Assembly: GCA_963632245.1 (NCBI GenBank)
Contig: CAVGTF010000038.1
Location: 1 to 15,876 of the forward strand
DNA length: 15,876 nucleotides
Source: UBA1724 sp963632245
GTDB lineage: Bacteria; Verrucomicrobiota; Lentisphaeria; Oligosphaerales; Oligosphaeraceae
Direction: 5' to 3'
Below the pieces are notes generated by a model. It was not told the DNA's origin, made no database searches, and saw nothing but the letters and a program-made list of their open reading frames with translations. This document shows positions 1 to 6,774 of the stretch, piece after piece; positions within the stretch are counted from its first letter, which is position 1, and each line of letters opens with the position of its first letter. Both the position numbers and the translations under genes were made by a program.

Positions 1-10
1 AAGAAGCTAG

Positions 11-190
11 GCGGGGGTTCGGGGGCGGCAGCCCTCCGTCCTTTGGAGATCTTCCCGCGAAAACCACGCTCGGAAGGAACGCTCCGGTGCTAGGAGCACG
101 CCGCGGTGCGGCCCAGGGGCGGTATTGGTTCCGCCGCAAAAGCGGCGGAAGAGCGCCTGCGGCACCTTATAGACCAGCCACTACCCACTA
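11..190. repeat. Intergenic two-hairpin repeat element, copy A
   Basis: This non-coding stretch lies 3' of the glycoside hydrolase gene and shares its ordered parts with copy C (4084-4230). (1) A G-rich block ends in a small hairpin (GGGC 23-26, loop 27-30, GCCC 31-34) followed by TCCGTCCTTTGG. (2) A 17-bp block, aacgctccggtgctagg (78-94), is identical in copy C. (3) A perfect hairpin, TTCCGCCGC 129-137 / loop AAAA / GCGGCGGAA 142-150, follows. (4) The tail is GAGCGCCTGCGGCACCTTAT plus a following AGACC. Positions 142-171 are identical to 4016-4045 in copy B. Short CTACCCACTA-like sequence follows. I see no protein gene in 1-233. The function is unknown; it could be a REP-like or MITE-like element or a structured 3' UTR. 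Confidence 0.75.
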
Positions 191-233
191 ATTGCTAAGT
201 AATTACGGTGCTCCTTCCTCCTTTTTCAGGGGG

Positions 234-3200
234 TTAGGGCAATTGGAAGATGGGCATCATGTGGGTTTTCTTGCCATCGGTGATGCCGGGGGAGAACTGG
301 TAGAAGTATGCGTGTCCGCTGCCCTCGTCGTCATCCATGACCACGGCGGAGAAGCGGAAGAGTCGCTGGGGCTCCTGGAGACCCAGGAGTTTTCGGTCCA
401 GGGTGATGGAGTAGTTCGTGATGCCGGCGGCATCGTCGCGGATCACCTGGAAGTCCTTTCCTGCCTGGAGGCGGTCGGCGGGGTATGTGCCGTTGTAGAC
501 GTATGCCTTGGGACCTTCGGGGGTGAGCGCCAGGGCGATCTCCAGATCCTCGGGGGTGTATTTCCGGATCACGCCCTCCTGATCAATGCGGACATGTGGG
601 ACGATTGCGAACTGGAGGCAATCGCCGTCCCAGAGGAGGTAGTCGGCGTGCTTGTTGCAGTGTTTGTCGTCGGCGACGGTGGCATTGAGGGTGATGGTGT
701 CATCGGTCACGCGGAGGTGGATTTCGCCGCCCAGGTCCTGGTATCCGGTCCAGCGGATATGGGGATCGGGCGGGAAGATATCCTGTCGGCGATTGCCGAA
801 GGTGGCCAGGGCGTTCTCTCCCATTGTGAGGGCGGTATAGGGGAAGGCGAGATTGGAGGTGCTCTGGAAGCCCTTTGCATCCTGGAGAACCACCTGCATG
901 GAATTGGTTCCGGGTGCCAGGGAGAACTTTTCTTTCCAGGGGAAGGGCGTGCCGGGCTTCTTGTTCAGGGTGGCGGTAGAGGAGCCCTCCCGGGTCACCT
1001 GGAGCACGGCCTCCTGGGTGCTGTTGGGGATGGAGTCCTCCAGGGTCAGGAGCGCCTGTGCGGGGGTCTCCAGTTCCAGGTAGCAGGAGAGCGAGAGGCT
1101 CAGATTTTCGGCGTCCTGCATCGCCTTCTGGAGTTTTTCGAAGGCATCGGGTCCCTGCAGGAAGAAGTACTGCGGCAGCTGTGTGGCGACCATTCGGCTG
1201 CTTTCGGACATGGGCGCCTCGTTGCCTAGGAAGTCCTGGCAGGTGGTGCCTTCGGGGAAGGTGATCTTCAGGGGATTGGTCTCCATGTCGCACCAGATGG
1301 CGAGGATGGCGTGGTCGCGGTGACCGAAGACTCCCAGCTTCAGGTTTGTCTCGCCGGTGCCTAGACGGCTGTCGTACTGGCGGACATTCTCCACCACATG
1401 GCAGAGCTGGACCAGTGCGGGCAGGGAGAGCGTGGGATTGCCGTCGGAATGCCAGAGTCCGTAGTCGAAGTAGTTGGACTCCACGCAGTTCTGTGTGAGG
1501 AACCAGTAGAAGATGGGGGATCCCAGGAGCTTCGCGTTAAGGACGGCGGTGAGCATTCGGGAGCAGAGGAGTTGCTGGAGCGGGTGATCCAGGGGGAGGC
1601 GGTTGTCGATGGCGAAGCCGTATTCGGAGACGAAGGGTTTTTGTCCCTGGAGGTATGTGTGCGTCATGGCATTGGCGCGTTCGAAGACGCCGGGGAAGTC
1701 CACGTTTGCGGATCCGATGTAGGGGAGATTCTCCTCGTTGATGTATCGCACTCCGTAGGGATAGCAGTCCATGGGGAAATACTCGAAGTCTCCCTGGACC
1801 TGCGTGAGGATATCGCGGGAGAATTCGAAGTAGTGGGTTCCTCCGGAGGGTCGTCCTGCTGCGATGGGGATATCGGGTCGTGCGCGTCGTGCGGCCTGGA
1901 TGTATACGGTGGTGATGCGGGCGATATCGCGGCAGACGGGGCCGTGGACGATGCCGTCGATGGTGTATTGGGGATACTTCTTTCGGTAGTAGGGCTCGGA
2001 GCCCCCGATGAGGTCGTCCTCGCCGCCGATTTCCAGAAGATCGATATCGGTGCCCGCGCGGCGGATCAGGTTTTCGAAGACGACGGAGAGCTTCGACAGG
2101 GATTCCTCGGTGGCTGCAAAGCCGATGGATTCCTGCATGCCCCAGGCCTTGGCCTCGGCGACTTCCTCAGGACGGTGCGCCCAATTGGGAGTGCCCGGCA
2201 GGTGCAGCATGGAGAACTTCACTTTGTAGCCCCGCGCCTTGAATTCCCGGAAACGCTGCAGGAACTCCTCGGAGTTGTCGGCATCCGGCGTGGGCATGAG
2301 CTGCTCCATGTGTGCGCCCACCTCCACCCACTTGGGACCAATGCGGTCAAAGACAGTGCTGACGCTGCCGGTGACGCCCATGAAGGGCTCCACATCGGGC
2401 TCCTGGATATAGCACTCGCGTACCACCACGTAGGAGTCCTGGCACTCCGAGAGCACCTCGCCGGTCCTCTGGGACTTCCAGATGCCGCGCACGGCGTAGA
2501 GTCCGGGGCGTCCCGAGGGCGCTTCCAGGGAGGTGCGGACGGTCTGGATGCCGTCGGCGGGATTCTCCACCGTCTCCTGGAAGAAGAGCTCCTTGCCCTG
2601 GTAGTCGGTGATCCGGACCTGGCAGAGGACGGGACCGATCTCGGCGGAGTATCCGGTGCTGTTCACGAGAACAGTGACCTTGTCCTGTGGACCGAAGACC
2701 TTCGTGCTGTCGGAGGGAATGGAGATATTGGCCAGGAAGCCCCTGGTGGCCGCGTATGTTCCGGCAGTGCGGGTGTCGGCCTCCAGCTGGGTGCCGTCAA
2801 GGCAGACTTCGGCGGGGGCGTTATTTTCGGTGAAGACCTCCAGGAGCATCCAGTAGGGCTCGGAGAACTTGACCTGGAAGGGGATCTCCACACGTCGCCA
2901 GTTCCGGGTGGGATTCAGGTCGTAAAAATGGGTGTCCTTCCAGTTGCAGTTCACTAGGCCCATCTGCATCCGGGCGGGGGCGTTGGATTTGACCCAGCAG
3001 GAGAAGACGTAGTCGCGACCCGTCTGGAAGTCCATGGTGGCGCCGTTCTCGAAGGATCCCATGAAGGAGGTCTTTCCATTTGCGGGCACGATGTAGGAGA
3101 CATACTGTCTGCCATGGGGGGCGTCGGCGCCCCGGCGCATCGTCCAGGTGGCGGAATTGCCCATCCAGGGCAAGCGGAAGAATCCCTCGCTGATCTCGCA

Positions 3201-3305
3201 GCTGGTGTCCCCCGGCAACAGATTCGCTGCACTCAGGGAAAATGCCAGCAGGACGAATGACAGGAGCGCGAGAGTCGCGCGGGAGAGAATCGTGGTCTTT
3301 TTCAT
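234..3305 (-). CDS. Secreted multidomain glycoside hydrolase-like protein (GH-A type barrel, CBM-like ends)
   Basis: A 1023-residue exported protein, probably acting on a plant or host polysaccharide; the substrate is not readable from sequence. The start chosen is MKKTTILS, because it opens a clean signal peptide (basic start, hydrophobic 10-26, cleavage near SLSA|AN). The longer reading frame from 3452 adds 49 unlikely residues, and no Shine-Dalgarno is visible. Residues ~30-180 look like a CBM4/9-type beta-sandwich, ~190-300 like an Ig-like beta domain, and ~305-690 like a (beta/alpha)8 barrel. LEIGGED (424-430) matches the clan GH-A WEIGNE acid/base strand, with E429 as candidate acid/base and Gly428 in place of the usual Asn. 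PFVSEYG (557-563) supplies E561 as candidate nucleophile. Residues ~840-1023 (LLWDGDCLQFAI at 890-901) resemble a CBM9/DOMON-like carbohydrate-binding domain. The GH family number is uncertain, and a family with altered chemistry or a non-catalytic role is possible. Confidence 0.85.
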   Translation of the reverse strand: MKKTTILSRATLALLSFVLLAFSLSAANLLPGDTSCEISEGFFRLPWMGNSATWTMRRGADAPHGRQYVSYIVPANGKTSFMGSFENGATMDFQTGRDYVFSCWVKSNAPARMQMGLVNCNWKDTHFYDLNPTRNWRRVEIPFQVKFSEPYWMLLEVFTENNAPAEVCLDGTQLEADTRTAGTYAATRGFLANISIPSDSTKVFGPQDKVTVLVNSTGYSAEIGPVLCQVRITDYQGKELFFQETVENPADGIQTVRTSLEAPSGRPGLYAVRGIWKSQRTGEVLSECQDSYVVVRECYIQEPDVEPFMGVTGSVSTVFDRIGPKWVEVGAHMEQLMPTPDADNSEEFLQRFREFKARGYKVKFSMLHLPGTPNWAHRPEEVAEAKAWGMQESIGFAATEESLSKLSVVFENLIRRAGTDIDLLEIGGEDDLIGGSEPYYRKKYPQYTIDGIVHGPVCRDIARITTVYIQAARRARPDIPIAAGRPSGGTHYFEFSRDILTQVQGDFEYFPMDCYPYGVRYINEENLPYIGSANVDFPGVFERANAMTHTYLQGQKPFVSEYGFAIDNRLPLDHPLQQLLCSRMLTAVLNAKLLGSPIFYWFLTQNCVESNYFDYGLWHSDGNPTLSLPALVQLCHVVENVRQYDSRLGTGETNLKLGVFGHRDHAILAIWCDMETNPLKITFPEGTTCQDFLGNEAPMSESSRMVATQLPQYFFLQGPDAFEKLQKAMQDAENLSLSLSCYLELETPAQALLTLEDSIPNSTQEAVLQVTREGSSTATLNKKPGTPFPWKEKFSLAPGTNSMQVVLQDAKGFQSTSNLAFPYTALTMGENALATFGNRRQDIFPPDPHIRWTGYQDLGGEIHLRVTDDTITLNATVADDKHCNKHADYLLWDGDCLQFAIVPHVRIDQEGVIRKYTPEDLEIALALTPEGPKAYVYNGTYPADRLQAGKDFQVIRDDAAGITNYSITLDRKLLGLQEPQRLFRFSAVVMDDDEGSGHAYFYQFSPGITDGKKTHMMPIFQLP

Positions 3306-3453
3306 CGTAGGAGCGTAGTGAAAAAAGGCGGGGATTTTGCGAAGAGAAAAGAAGATTTTCGCTTGGGTGGAATTTAGCGTGTATCCAGGGGGCTTGTGGC
3401 CCGCGCAACGCCCTTTTTTTGATGTGTTATGCCCCGATGGGGAAGGAGTCAAA

Positions 3454-3594
3454 ATGAGGGTTAAAGTACGGGGAGTCGCGGATGGGAGTCGAGCTCCATC
3501 TGCGGGAATCGGGAAAGGAGGAGCGGGTCTCCTCCAAAGAGTACCCCATCGTCAAACAAAGTCCCCCTCAACAAAAGGAGTGATCTCCGTATGA
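3454..3594 (+). CDS. Candidate 46-residue leader ORF overlapping the TM2 gene start
   Basis: ATG at 3454 is preceded by a good Shine-Dalgarno (AAGGAG 3443-3448, 5-nt spacer). The frame runs 46 codons and its TGA (3592-3594) overlaps the ATG of the TM2 gene as ATGA, the classic geometry for translational coupling. The peptide is basic and low in hydrophobics (MRVKVRGVADG..., ending STKGVISV); I recognise no family. It contains the 3517-3535 hairpin. It could be a regulatory leader ORF, a real small protein, or a chance open frame in G+C-rich DNA. No homologue is known to me. Confidence 0.3.
   Translation: MRVKVRGVADGSRAPSAGIGKGGAGLLQRVPHRQTKSPSTKGVISV
3517..3535 (+). promoter_or_regulatory. 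Perfect hairpin in the TM2 gene leader
   Basis: GGAGGA (3517-3522), a 7-nt loop and TCCTCC (3530-3535) form a perfect 6-bp stem 55 nt before the TM2 start. The left arm is itself a Shine-Dalgarno-like sequence, so it could sequester ribosomes or control the leader. The TM2 gene's own AGGAG (3576-3580) is outside the stem. The function is inferred only from position. Confidence 0.3.
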
Positions 3595-3851
3595 ACAACA
3601 AGAAAGAGAAGCTCGTGGCCGCACTGCTCGCAATCTTCCTCGGTGGCCTCGGAATCCATAAGTTCTATCTGGCATCGGGCCCCCAGGGAGTGAGATCCCC
3701 ATACGTGCTCGCCGGAGTCATCCAGTTTGTGCTTTCTTGGGTCTGCGGCATCGGCGCACTCATCGCCCTCATCGAGGGAATCCTCTATCTGACGAAGAGC
3801 GACGAGGAGTTCCAGAGCGTCTACGGAGACGGCGTGAAGACGTGGTTCTAA
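3591..3851 (+). CDS. TM2-domain small membrane protein
   Basis: An 86-residue integral membrane protein. After a short basic N-terminus (MNNKKEKL), the first hydrophobic helix (~8-27) ends in the TM2-domain signature GGLGIHKFYL (18-27). The second hydrophobic stretch spans ~38-67 (...WVCGIGALIALIEGILYLT), followed by a short acidic tail. TM2 proteins have two helices joined by a tight turn; bacterial members generally have no assigned biochemical role. The start is set by AGGAG at 3576-3580 with a 10-nt spacer. The gene stands alone between the divergent glycoside hydrolase and a downstream terminator, and overlaps the candidate leader ORF by ATGA. Family assignment is secure; function is unknown. 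Confidence 0.88.
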   Translation: MNNKKEKLVAALLAIFLGGLGIHKFYLASGPQGVRSPYVLAGVIQFVLSWVCGIGALIALIEGILYLTKSDEEFQSVYGDGVKTWF

Positions 3852-3858
3852 GAAAACC

Positions 3859-3911
3859 CGTACGCAAAAGGGGCCCGGACGGCATGCGCCATTCGGGCCC
3901 CTTTGCGTACG
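3859..3911 (+). terminator. Strong hairpin terminator after the TM2 gene
   Basis: A 19-nt left arm (3859-3877) pairs with an 18-nt right arm (3894-3911) with one bulged A, beginning 8 nt after the TM2 stop. The 16-nt loop contains a further GGC/GCC pairing. The right arm carries CCCCTTTGCG, but no long T run follows on the + strand. On the minus strand the hairpin is followed by TTTTCTT, so it may also stop transcripts arriving from the right. Very likely a terminator; direction is less certain. Confidence 0.65.
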
Positions 3912-3933
3912 AAAAAAAGCAAAAGTCGTTAGT

Positions 3934-4050
3934 GGCTAGTTGTTAGCCGTTAGTTATTTGGTCGCTGCGCGGCTCTTCCGCCGCTGAAATGCGGTATCAG
4001 TGCCGCCGCATTTCAGCGGCGGAAGAGCGCCTGCGGCACCTTATAAACCT
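3934..4050. repeat. Intergenic repeat copy B: long inverted repeat with the shared tail
   Basis: A short hairpin GGCTA/TAGCC (3934-3938, 3944-3948) precedes a perfect 22-bp inverted repeat (3973-3994 with 4006-4027, 11-nt loop). The right arm continues into the same tail as copies A and C; 4016-4045 is identical over 30 bp to 142-171 in copy A. Unlike A and C, it lacks the G-rich block and the 17-bp constant block, so it is a variant or a partial copy with an inverted second arm. It sits in the convergent gap between the TM2 and deacetylase genes. Function is unknown. Confidence 0.75.
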
Positions 4051-4083
4051 ACTATCTACTACCCGCCCCCCTCTTCCTAGCAA

Positions 4084-4230
4084 AGGCGGGGGCACGGGGG
4101 GCGCAAGCCCCTCCGTCCTTTGGGTGCCCTGCTAGGAAGAAACGCTCCGGTGCTAGGGCGCGGTTACAAAGGCGGCACTCAATTCCGCCGCATCTGTGGC
4201 GGAAGAGCGCCTGCGGCTCCTTGTAGACCT
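4084..4230. repeat. Intergenic two-hairpin repeat element, copy C
   Basis: Same order of parts as copy A. A G-rich block ends in a GGGGC/GCCCC stem with a GCAA tetraloop (4098-4102, 4103-4106, 4107-4111), followed by TCCGTCCTTTGG. The 17-bp block aacgctccggtgctagg is at 4141-4157. The hairpin TTCCGCCGC 4183-4191 / loop ATCT / GTGGCGGAA 4196-4204 comes next, then the tail GAGCGCCTGCGGCTCCTTGTAGACC from 4205 (split here: GAGCGCCTGCGGC, TCCTTGTAGACC). The stem change relative to copy A (C to T on the right arm) leaves a G-U pair, and the loops differ, so pairing is kept while loop sequence is not. It lies immediately 3' of the deacetylase gene. Together with copy B it fills most of the 384-bp non-coding gap 3852-4235. 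Confidence 0.75.
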
Positions 4231-4258
4231 ACTCCCTACTCCCTACTCCCTACTATCT
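4231..4258. repeat. Heptanucleotide tandem repeat (ACTCCCT)n
   Basis: Three exact copies of ACTCCCT (4231-4251) are followed by a degenerate fourth, ACTATCT (4252-4258). It abuts copy C and extends into the deacetylase coding region, supplying that gene's stop codon and last residues. Related CTA-rich strings follow copies A (about 181-190) and B (about 4048-4062) but are less regular. Confidence 0.8.
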
Positions 4259-5060
4259 CTTTGTTTTCACCAGGGGAGAGGGTTTCCAGGGTATTGGTAG
4301 CTTCGTTTAGGAACCAGAGGGTCTGGTCGGTGGGGTTATAGATGGCATCCAGGTCTGTGGTGAAGACCAGGCTATGGATTGCCTGGAGATACCGCTGGAT
4401 TTGTCCATTGGTGGCATACCAGGTGAGATTGTCCTGGGGGAGTGCGTCGCAGATTTGTTCCAGGAGCTCCCAGTTGTTCTGGCGGTCGAATTCGTAGCTA
4501 TGTCCCCAGATATAGAAGAGTGCCAGGGTGTATTTCTGGTTGAGGAATTTTTCGACTAGTGGCAGTGCGTCGGCATGGTGGCAGGTGGGGTGCCAGAGGA
4601 GCCAGTTTTCGGGGATAAGGAAGTTATTTTGTGCCTCTGTGGTGCGGGCGTAGGTGATTCCCGCGGCCTTCATCTGGGAAAGGACCTCCTGGTTCCAGGT
4701 GCCGAAGGGAAATGCCATGCCGGTGACGGGGTAGTGCACGATTCGCTCCAGATTCCGGCGGTCTTCCAGGAGCTCCGCCAGGACCTGTCCGGCATTGAGT
4801 CGCTCCAGGAAGGGGTGGTGCACCGTGTGGACCGCTATCTCGTGTCCCTCATAGAGTGACGGGATCTCCTCCGCGCGGACGATGATGCTCTCCTGCCTGT
4901 CATCGAGGATCAGTGCGGAGTTCAGGTTGAAGGTGCTCTTCATGCCGTGACGGTTGAGGCAATCCACCACTTTGCGGTCGAAGATTGCGCCGTCGTCGTA
5001 ACTGAAAGTGACGGCGCGGGTGCGCCCCTGCGGATACGTCCAAGTGAGTTTCGGGAACAT
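4236..5060 (-). CDS. Polysaccharide deacetylase (carbohydrate esterase 4 / NodB-like)
   Basis: A 274-residue metal-dependent deacetylase of the CE4 fold, probably removing N- or O-acetyl groups from a glycan. The signature motifs are in order: TFSYDDG (18-24, with D22/D23 as base and metal ligand), HTVHH (78-82, with H78 and H82 as metal ligands) and FPFGTW (117-122, motif 3, with Phe where Arg is usual). A late YIWGHSYEF block resembles the fifth motif seen in this subgroup. No signal peptide is evident, so it may act in the cytoplasm or leave by another route. The start is supported by AGGAGA (5069-5074 on the opposite strand, 8-nt spacer), which overlaps the upstream pyrophosphatase stop, with a 12-bp gap implying co-transcription. 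The last residues (IVGSRE) and stop are encoded by the 7-bp tandem repeat, so the C-terminus is probably not conserved. The exact substrate is unknown. Confidence 0.87.
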   Translation of the reverse strand: MFPKLTWTYPQGRTRAVTFSYDDGAIFDRKVVDCLNRHGMKSTFNLNSALILDDRQESIIVRAEEIPSLYEGHEIAVHTVHHPFLERLNAGQVLAELLEDRRNLERIVHYPVTGMAFPFGTWNQEVLSQMKAAGITYARTTEAQNNFLIPENWLLWHPTCHHADALPLVEKFLNQKYTLALFYIWGHSYEFDRQNNWELLEQICDALPQDNLTWYATNGQIQRYLQAIHSLVFTTDLDAIYNPTDQTLWFLNEATNTLETLSPGENKEIVGSRE

Positions 5061-5072
5061 CTCGGGTGTCTC

Positions 5073-6758
5073 CTATTGTTTTTGGAGGGTCCGGACTGCG
5101 GCCAGGATCTGCGGGAGCAGCTGCTTCTTTCGGGAGAGGACGCCGGGCAGGTCGTAGAGATGGTTTCCAATGCAGTCGTAGGGGAGTGCTTGTGCCAGGG
5201 CGTCGGGCCCCAGCAGGAGGAGATGGGAGGTCTCGCGGACGGGATCGGTGACTAGCAGTCCCAGGAAGTCCAGTCGTTCCTTCGCCATGGTGTCCCGCAT
5301 GGTCTGCTCCAATTCGGCCTGACGTTGGTTGAGCAGCATGAGGTTGCTCTCTTCCACCTGTGCCAGTGCGAAGGAGAAGGGCCCCTCGGTGTAGGACTTC
5401 CGATCGCCGTCGAGGACATCGGAGGTGCTCTGGGAGGCCAGCGGGGATGCGATGGAGGAGAGCTCCTCCATGAGCTGGGTGGCGGTGCAGCCGGCAAGCT
5501 TCTCCAGCCAGGCGACCGCCTTCACGTCCCGGTCGGTGGTGGTGGGACTCTTCAGGTTCAGGGTGTCGGTGACGATGCCCGCCAGGAGCATTCCCGCCAG
5601 GCCGGGGGAGAGGGATTCGCCGGCATCGCGATACATCTTGGAGATGAGGGTGCAGGTGGAGCCCACCACATCCGCGGTAAAGCGAATGGGCTGGTCGGTG
5701 GGCATGGTCTTGAGGCGGTGGTGATCCACGATTTCAATGACGGGGAGGGACTCCACGCCGGGCAGGCTCTGCTCCACCTCGTTGTGGTCCACCAGGATCA
5801 TGCGGAAGGGCGGCTCCTGCGCAATGTCCTTTTTCAGGAGGATTCCCGCAAGGGTCTTGTCGGAATTGAGCACGGGGATTACGTCCTCGAAGTGAGAGCC
5901 CACCTTCTGCGCGATGTCCTTGAGACGGTCTTCTGGAGAGAGGATGAGGGACTGTCCGCGCAATCCGGAGTTCTCCACGGCGGGGGCGAAGGCGAGTCGT
6001 CGGATGACCTGTGCGGAGTCGCCGGGGCTCTCCAGGATGGTGACCTGCTTCTGGCGGGCGAGCTCCGCCAGTTCGGGGGAGACGGGATGGCTTCCGGTGA
6101 CGATGAGCAGCCGGATCTGCCGGGTGATGACGTGGTATTGGATATCGGGGCGATCGCCGACGATGACTGCCAGGTGTTCCCGGTCCTGCCAGGGAAGGTG
6201 TTTGTCGAAGGTCTCCATCTGCATGGCGGCCACGTAGACTTGGAAGCTGGCGGACTCCTTGGGATCGCAGGCGGCCACCACGGTCTTGGCGTCCAGCGCC
6301 CGCGCGATGAGTCCCACGGAGGCAGTGACCTCCCGGGAGGCGAGCTTCCGGGAGCCCTCCTGGTCGCCGAGACCCAGCAGCTGGTTTAGCACGCCCATGG
6401 GGCTCAGCATGCCGTGGTAGCAGCCCTGCGCATCCACCACGGGCAATCGCGGGAGGCCGCTCTTGCGGAGGATCTCGAAGCCCTCCCAGAGCGTCACGCC
6501 TGCGGGGATGGTGACGGGATGGCTGTCCATGAGGTCCGCCACCCGCACATAGACATCGTTTCGGCAGACGGGCGCGGGGAGATGGAAACGGTTGAGGAGG
6601 AATGCGGCGCGCTGGGAAAGTCCGCCGGGGCAGAGTGCTTGTACATTGGGCAGGCCCTGTCGACGCCGCAACTCCGCCAGTGCAATGGCGGCGGAGATGG
6701 AGTCGATATCGGGATTCCGGTGTCCGGATACGTAGATCGCCTTGATGTTTTCGTTCAT
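5073..6758 (-). CDS. ppaC: Manganese-dependent inorganic pyrophosphatase, family II, with CBS and DRTGG domains
   Basis: A 561-residue cytoplasmic enzyme hydrolysing pyrophosphate to two phosphates. The catalytic DHH part is split: GHRNPDIDS (12-20; metal ligands H13, D17, D19) opens it, and DHN (324-326), VDHHR (344-348) and VTDT (396-399, D398) complete it. The C-terminal DHHA2 domain has the substrate-binding SRKKQ (542-546). Inserted between them are a CBS motif (~72-130), a DRTGG-like domain (~190-258) and a second CBS (~270-315). In characterised CBS-PPases such an insert makes activity respond to adenine nucleotides, and in DRTGG-containing ones to diadenosine polyphosphates. The start is MNENIKAIYV, which begins the catalytic domain; the frame extends upstream but reads through the flavodoxin gene. 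No Shine-Dalgarno is visible. The gene sits 16 bp after the flavodoxin and 12 bp before the deacetylase. Confidence 0.92.
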   Translation of the reverse strand: MNENIKAIYVSGHRNPDIDSISAAIALAELRRRQGLPNVQALCPGGLSQRAAFLLNRFHLPAPVCRNDVYVRVADLMDSHPVTIPAGVTLWEGFEILRKSGLPRLPVVDAQGCYHGMLSPMGVLNQLLGLGDQEGSRKLASREVTASVGLIARALDAKTVVAACDPKESASFQVYVAAMQMETFDKHLPWQDREHLAVIVGDRPDIQYHVITRQIRLLIVTGSHPVSPELAELARQKQVTILESPGDSAQVIRRLAFAPAVENSGLRGQSLILSPEDRLKDIAQKVGSHFEDVIPVLNSDKTLAGILLKKDIAQEPPFRMILVDHNEVEQSLPGVESLPVIEIVDHHRLKTMPTDQPIRFTADVVGSTCTLISKMYRDAGESLSPGLAGMLLAGIVTDTLNLKSPTTTDRDVKAVAWLEKLAGCTATQLMEELSSIASPLASQSTSDVLDGDRKSYTEGPFSFALAQVEESNLMLLNQRQAELEQTMRDTMAKERLDFLGLLVTDPVRETSHLLLLGPDALAQALPYDCIGNHLYDLPGVLSRKKQLLPQILAAVRTLQKQ

Positions 6759-6774
6759 GTTTTGGGAAGCAATG

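Noticed and set aside
192..2957. Long + strand open frames (345 and 519 codons) opposite the glycoside hydrolase
   Set aside because: Their translations are Gly/Val/Glu-rich without domains and mirror the minus-strand gene; antisense frames stay open easily in this G+C-rich codon usage.
3390..3420. Hairpin GGGCTTG/CAACGCCC followed by seven T on the + strand
   Set aside because: It looks like an intrinsic terminator, but no + strand gene precedes it and the stem has a bulge; it may only block antisense transcription or be chance.
3934..4258. CRISPR array
   Set aside because: The repeats here are not regularly spaced, have no unique spacers of constant length, and no cas gene is present.
5325..6389. 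354-codon + strand frame opposite the pyrophosphatase
   Set aside because: Low-complexity antisense shadow; the minus strand has every catalytic motif of the family II enzyme.
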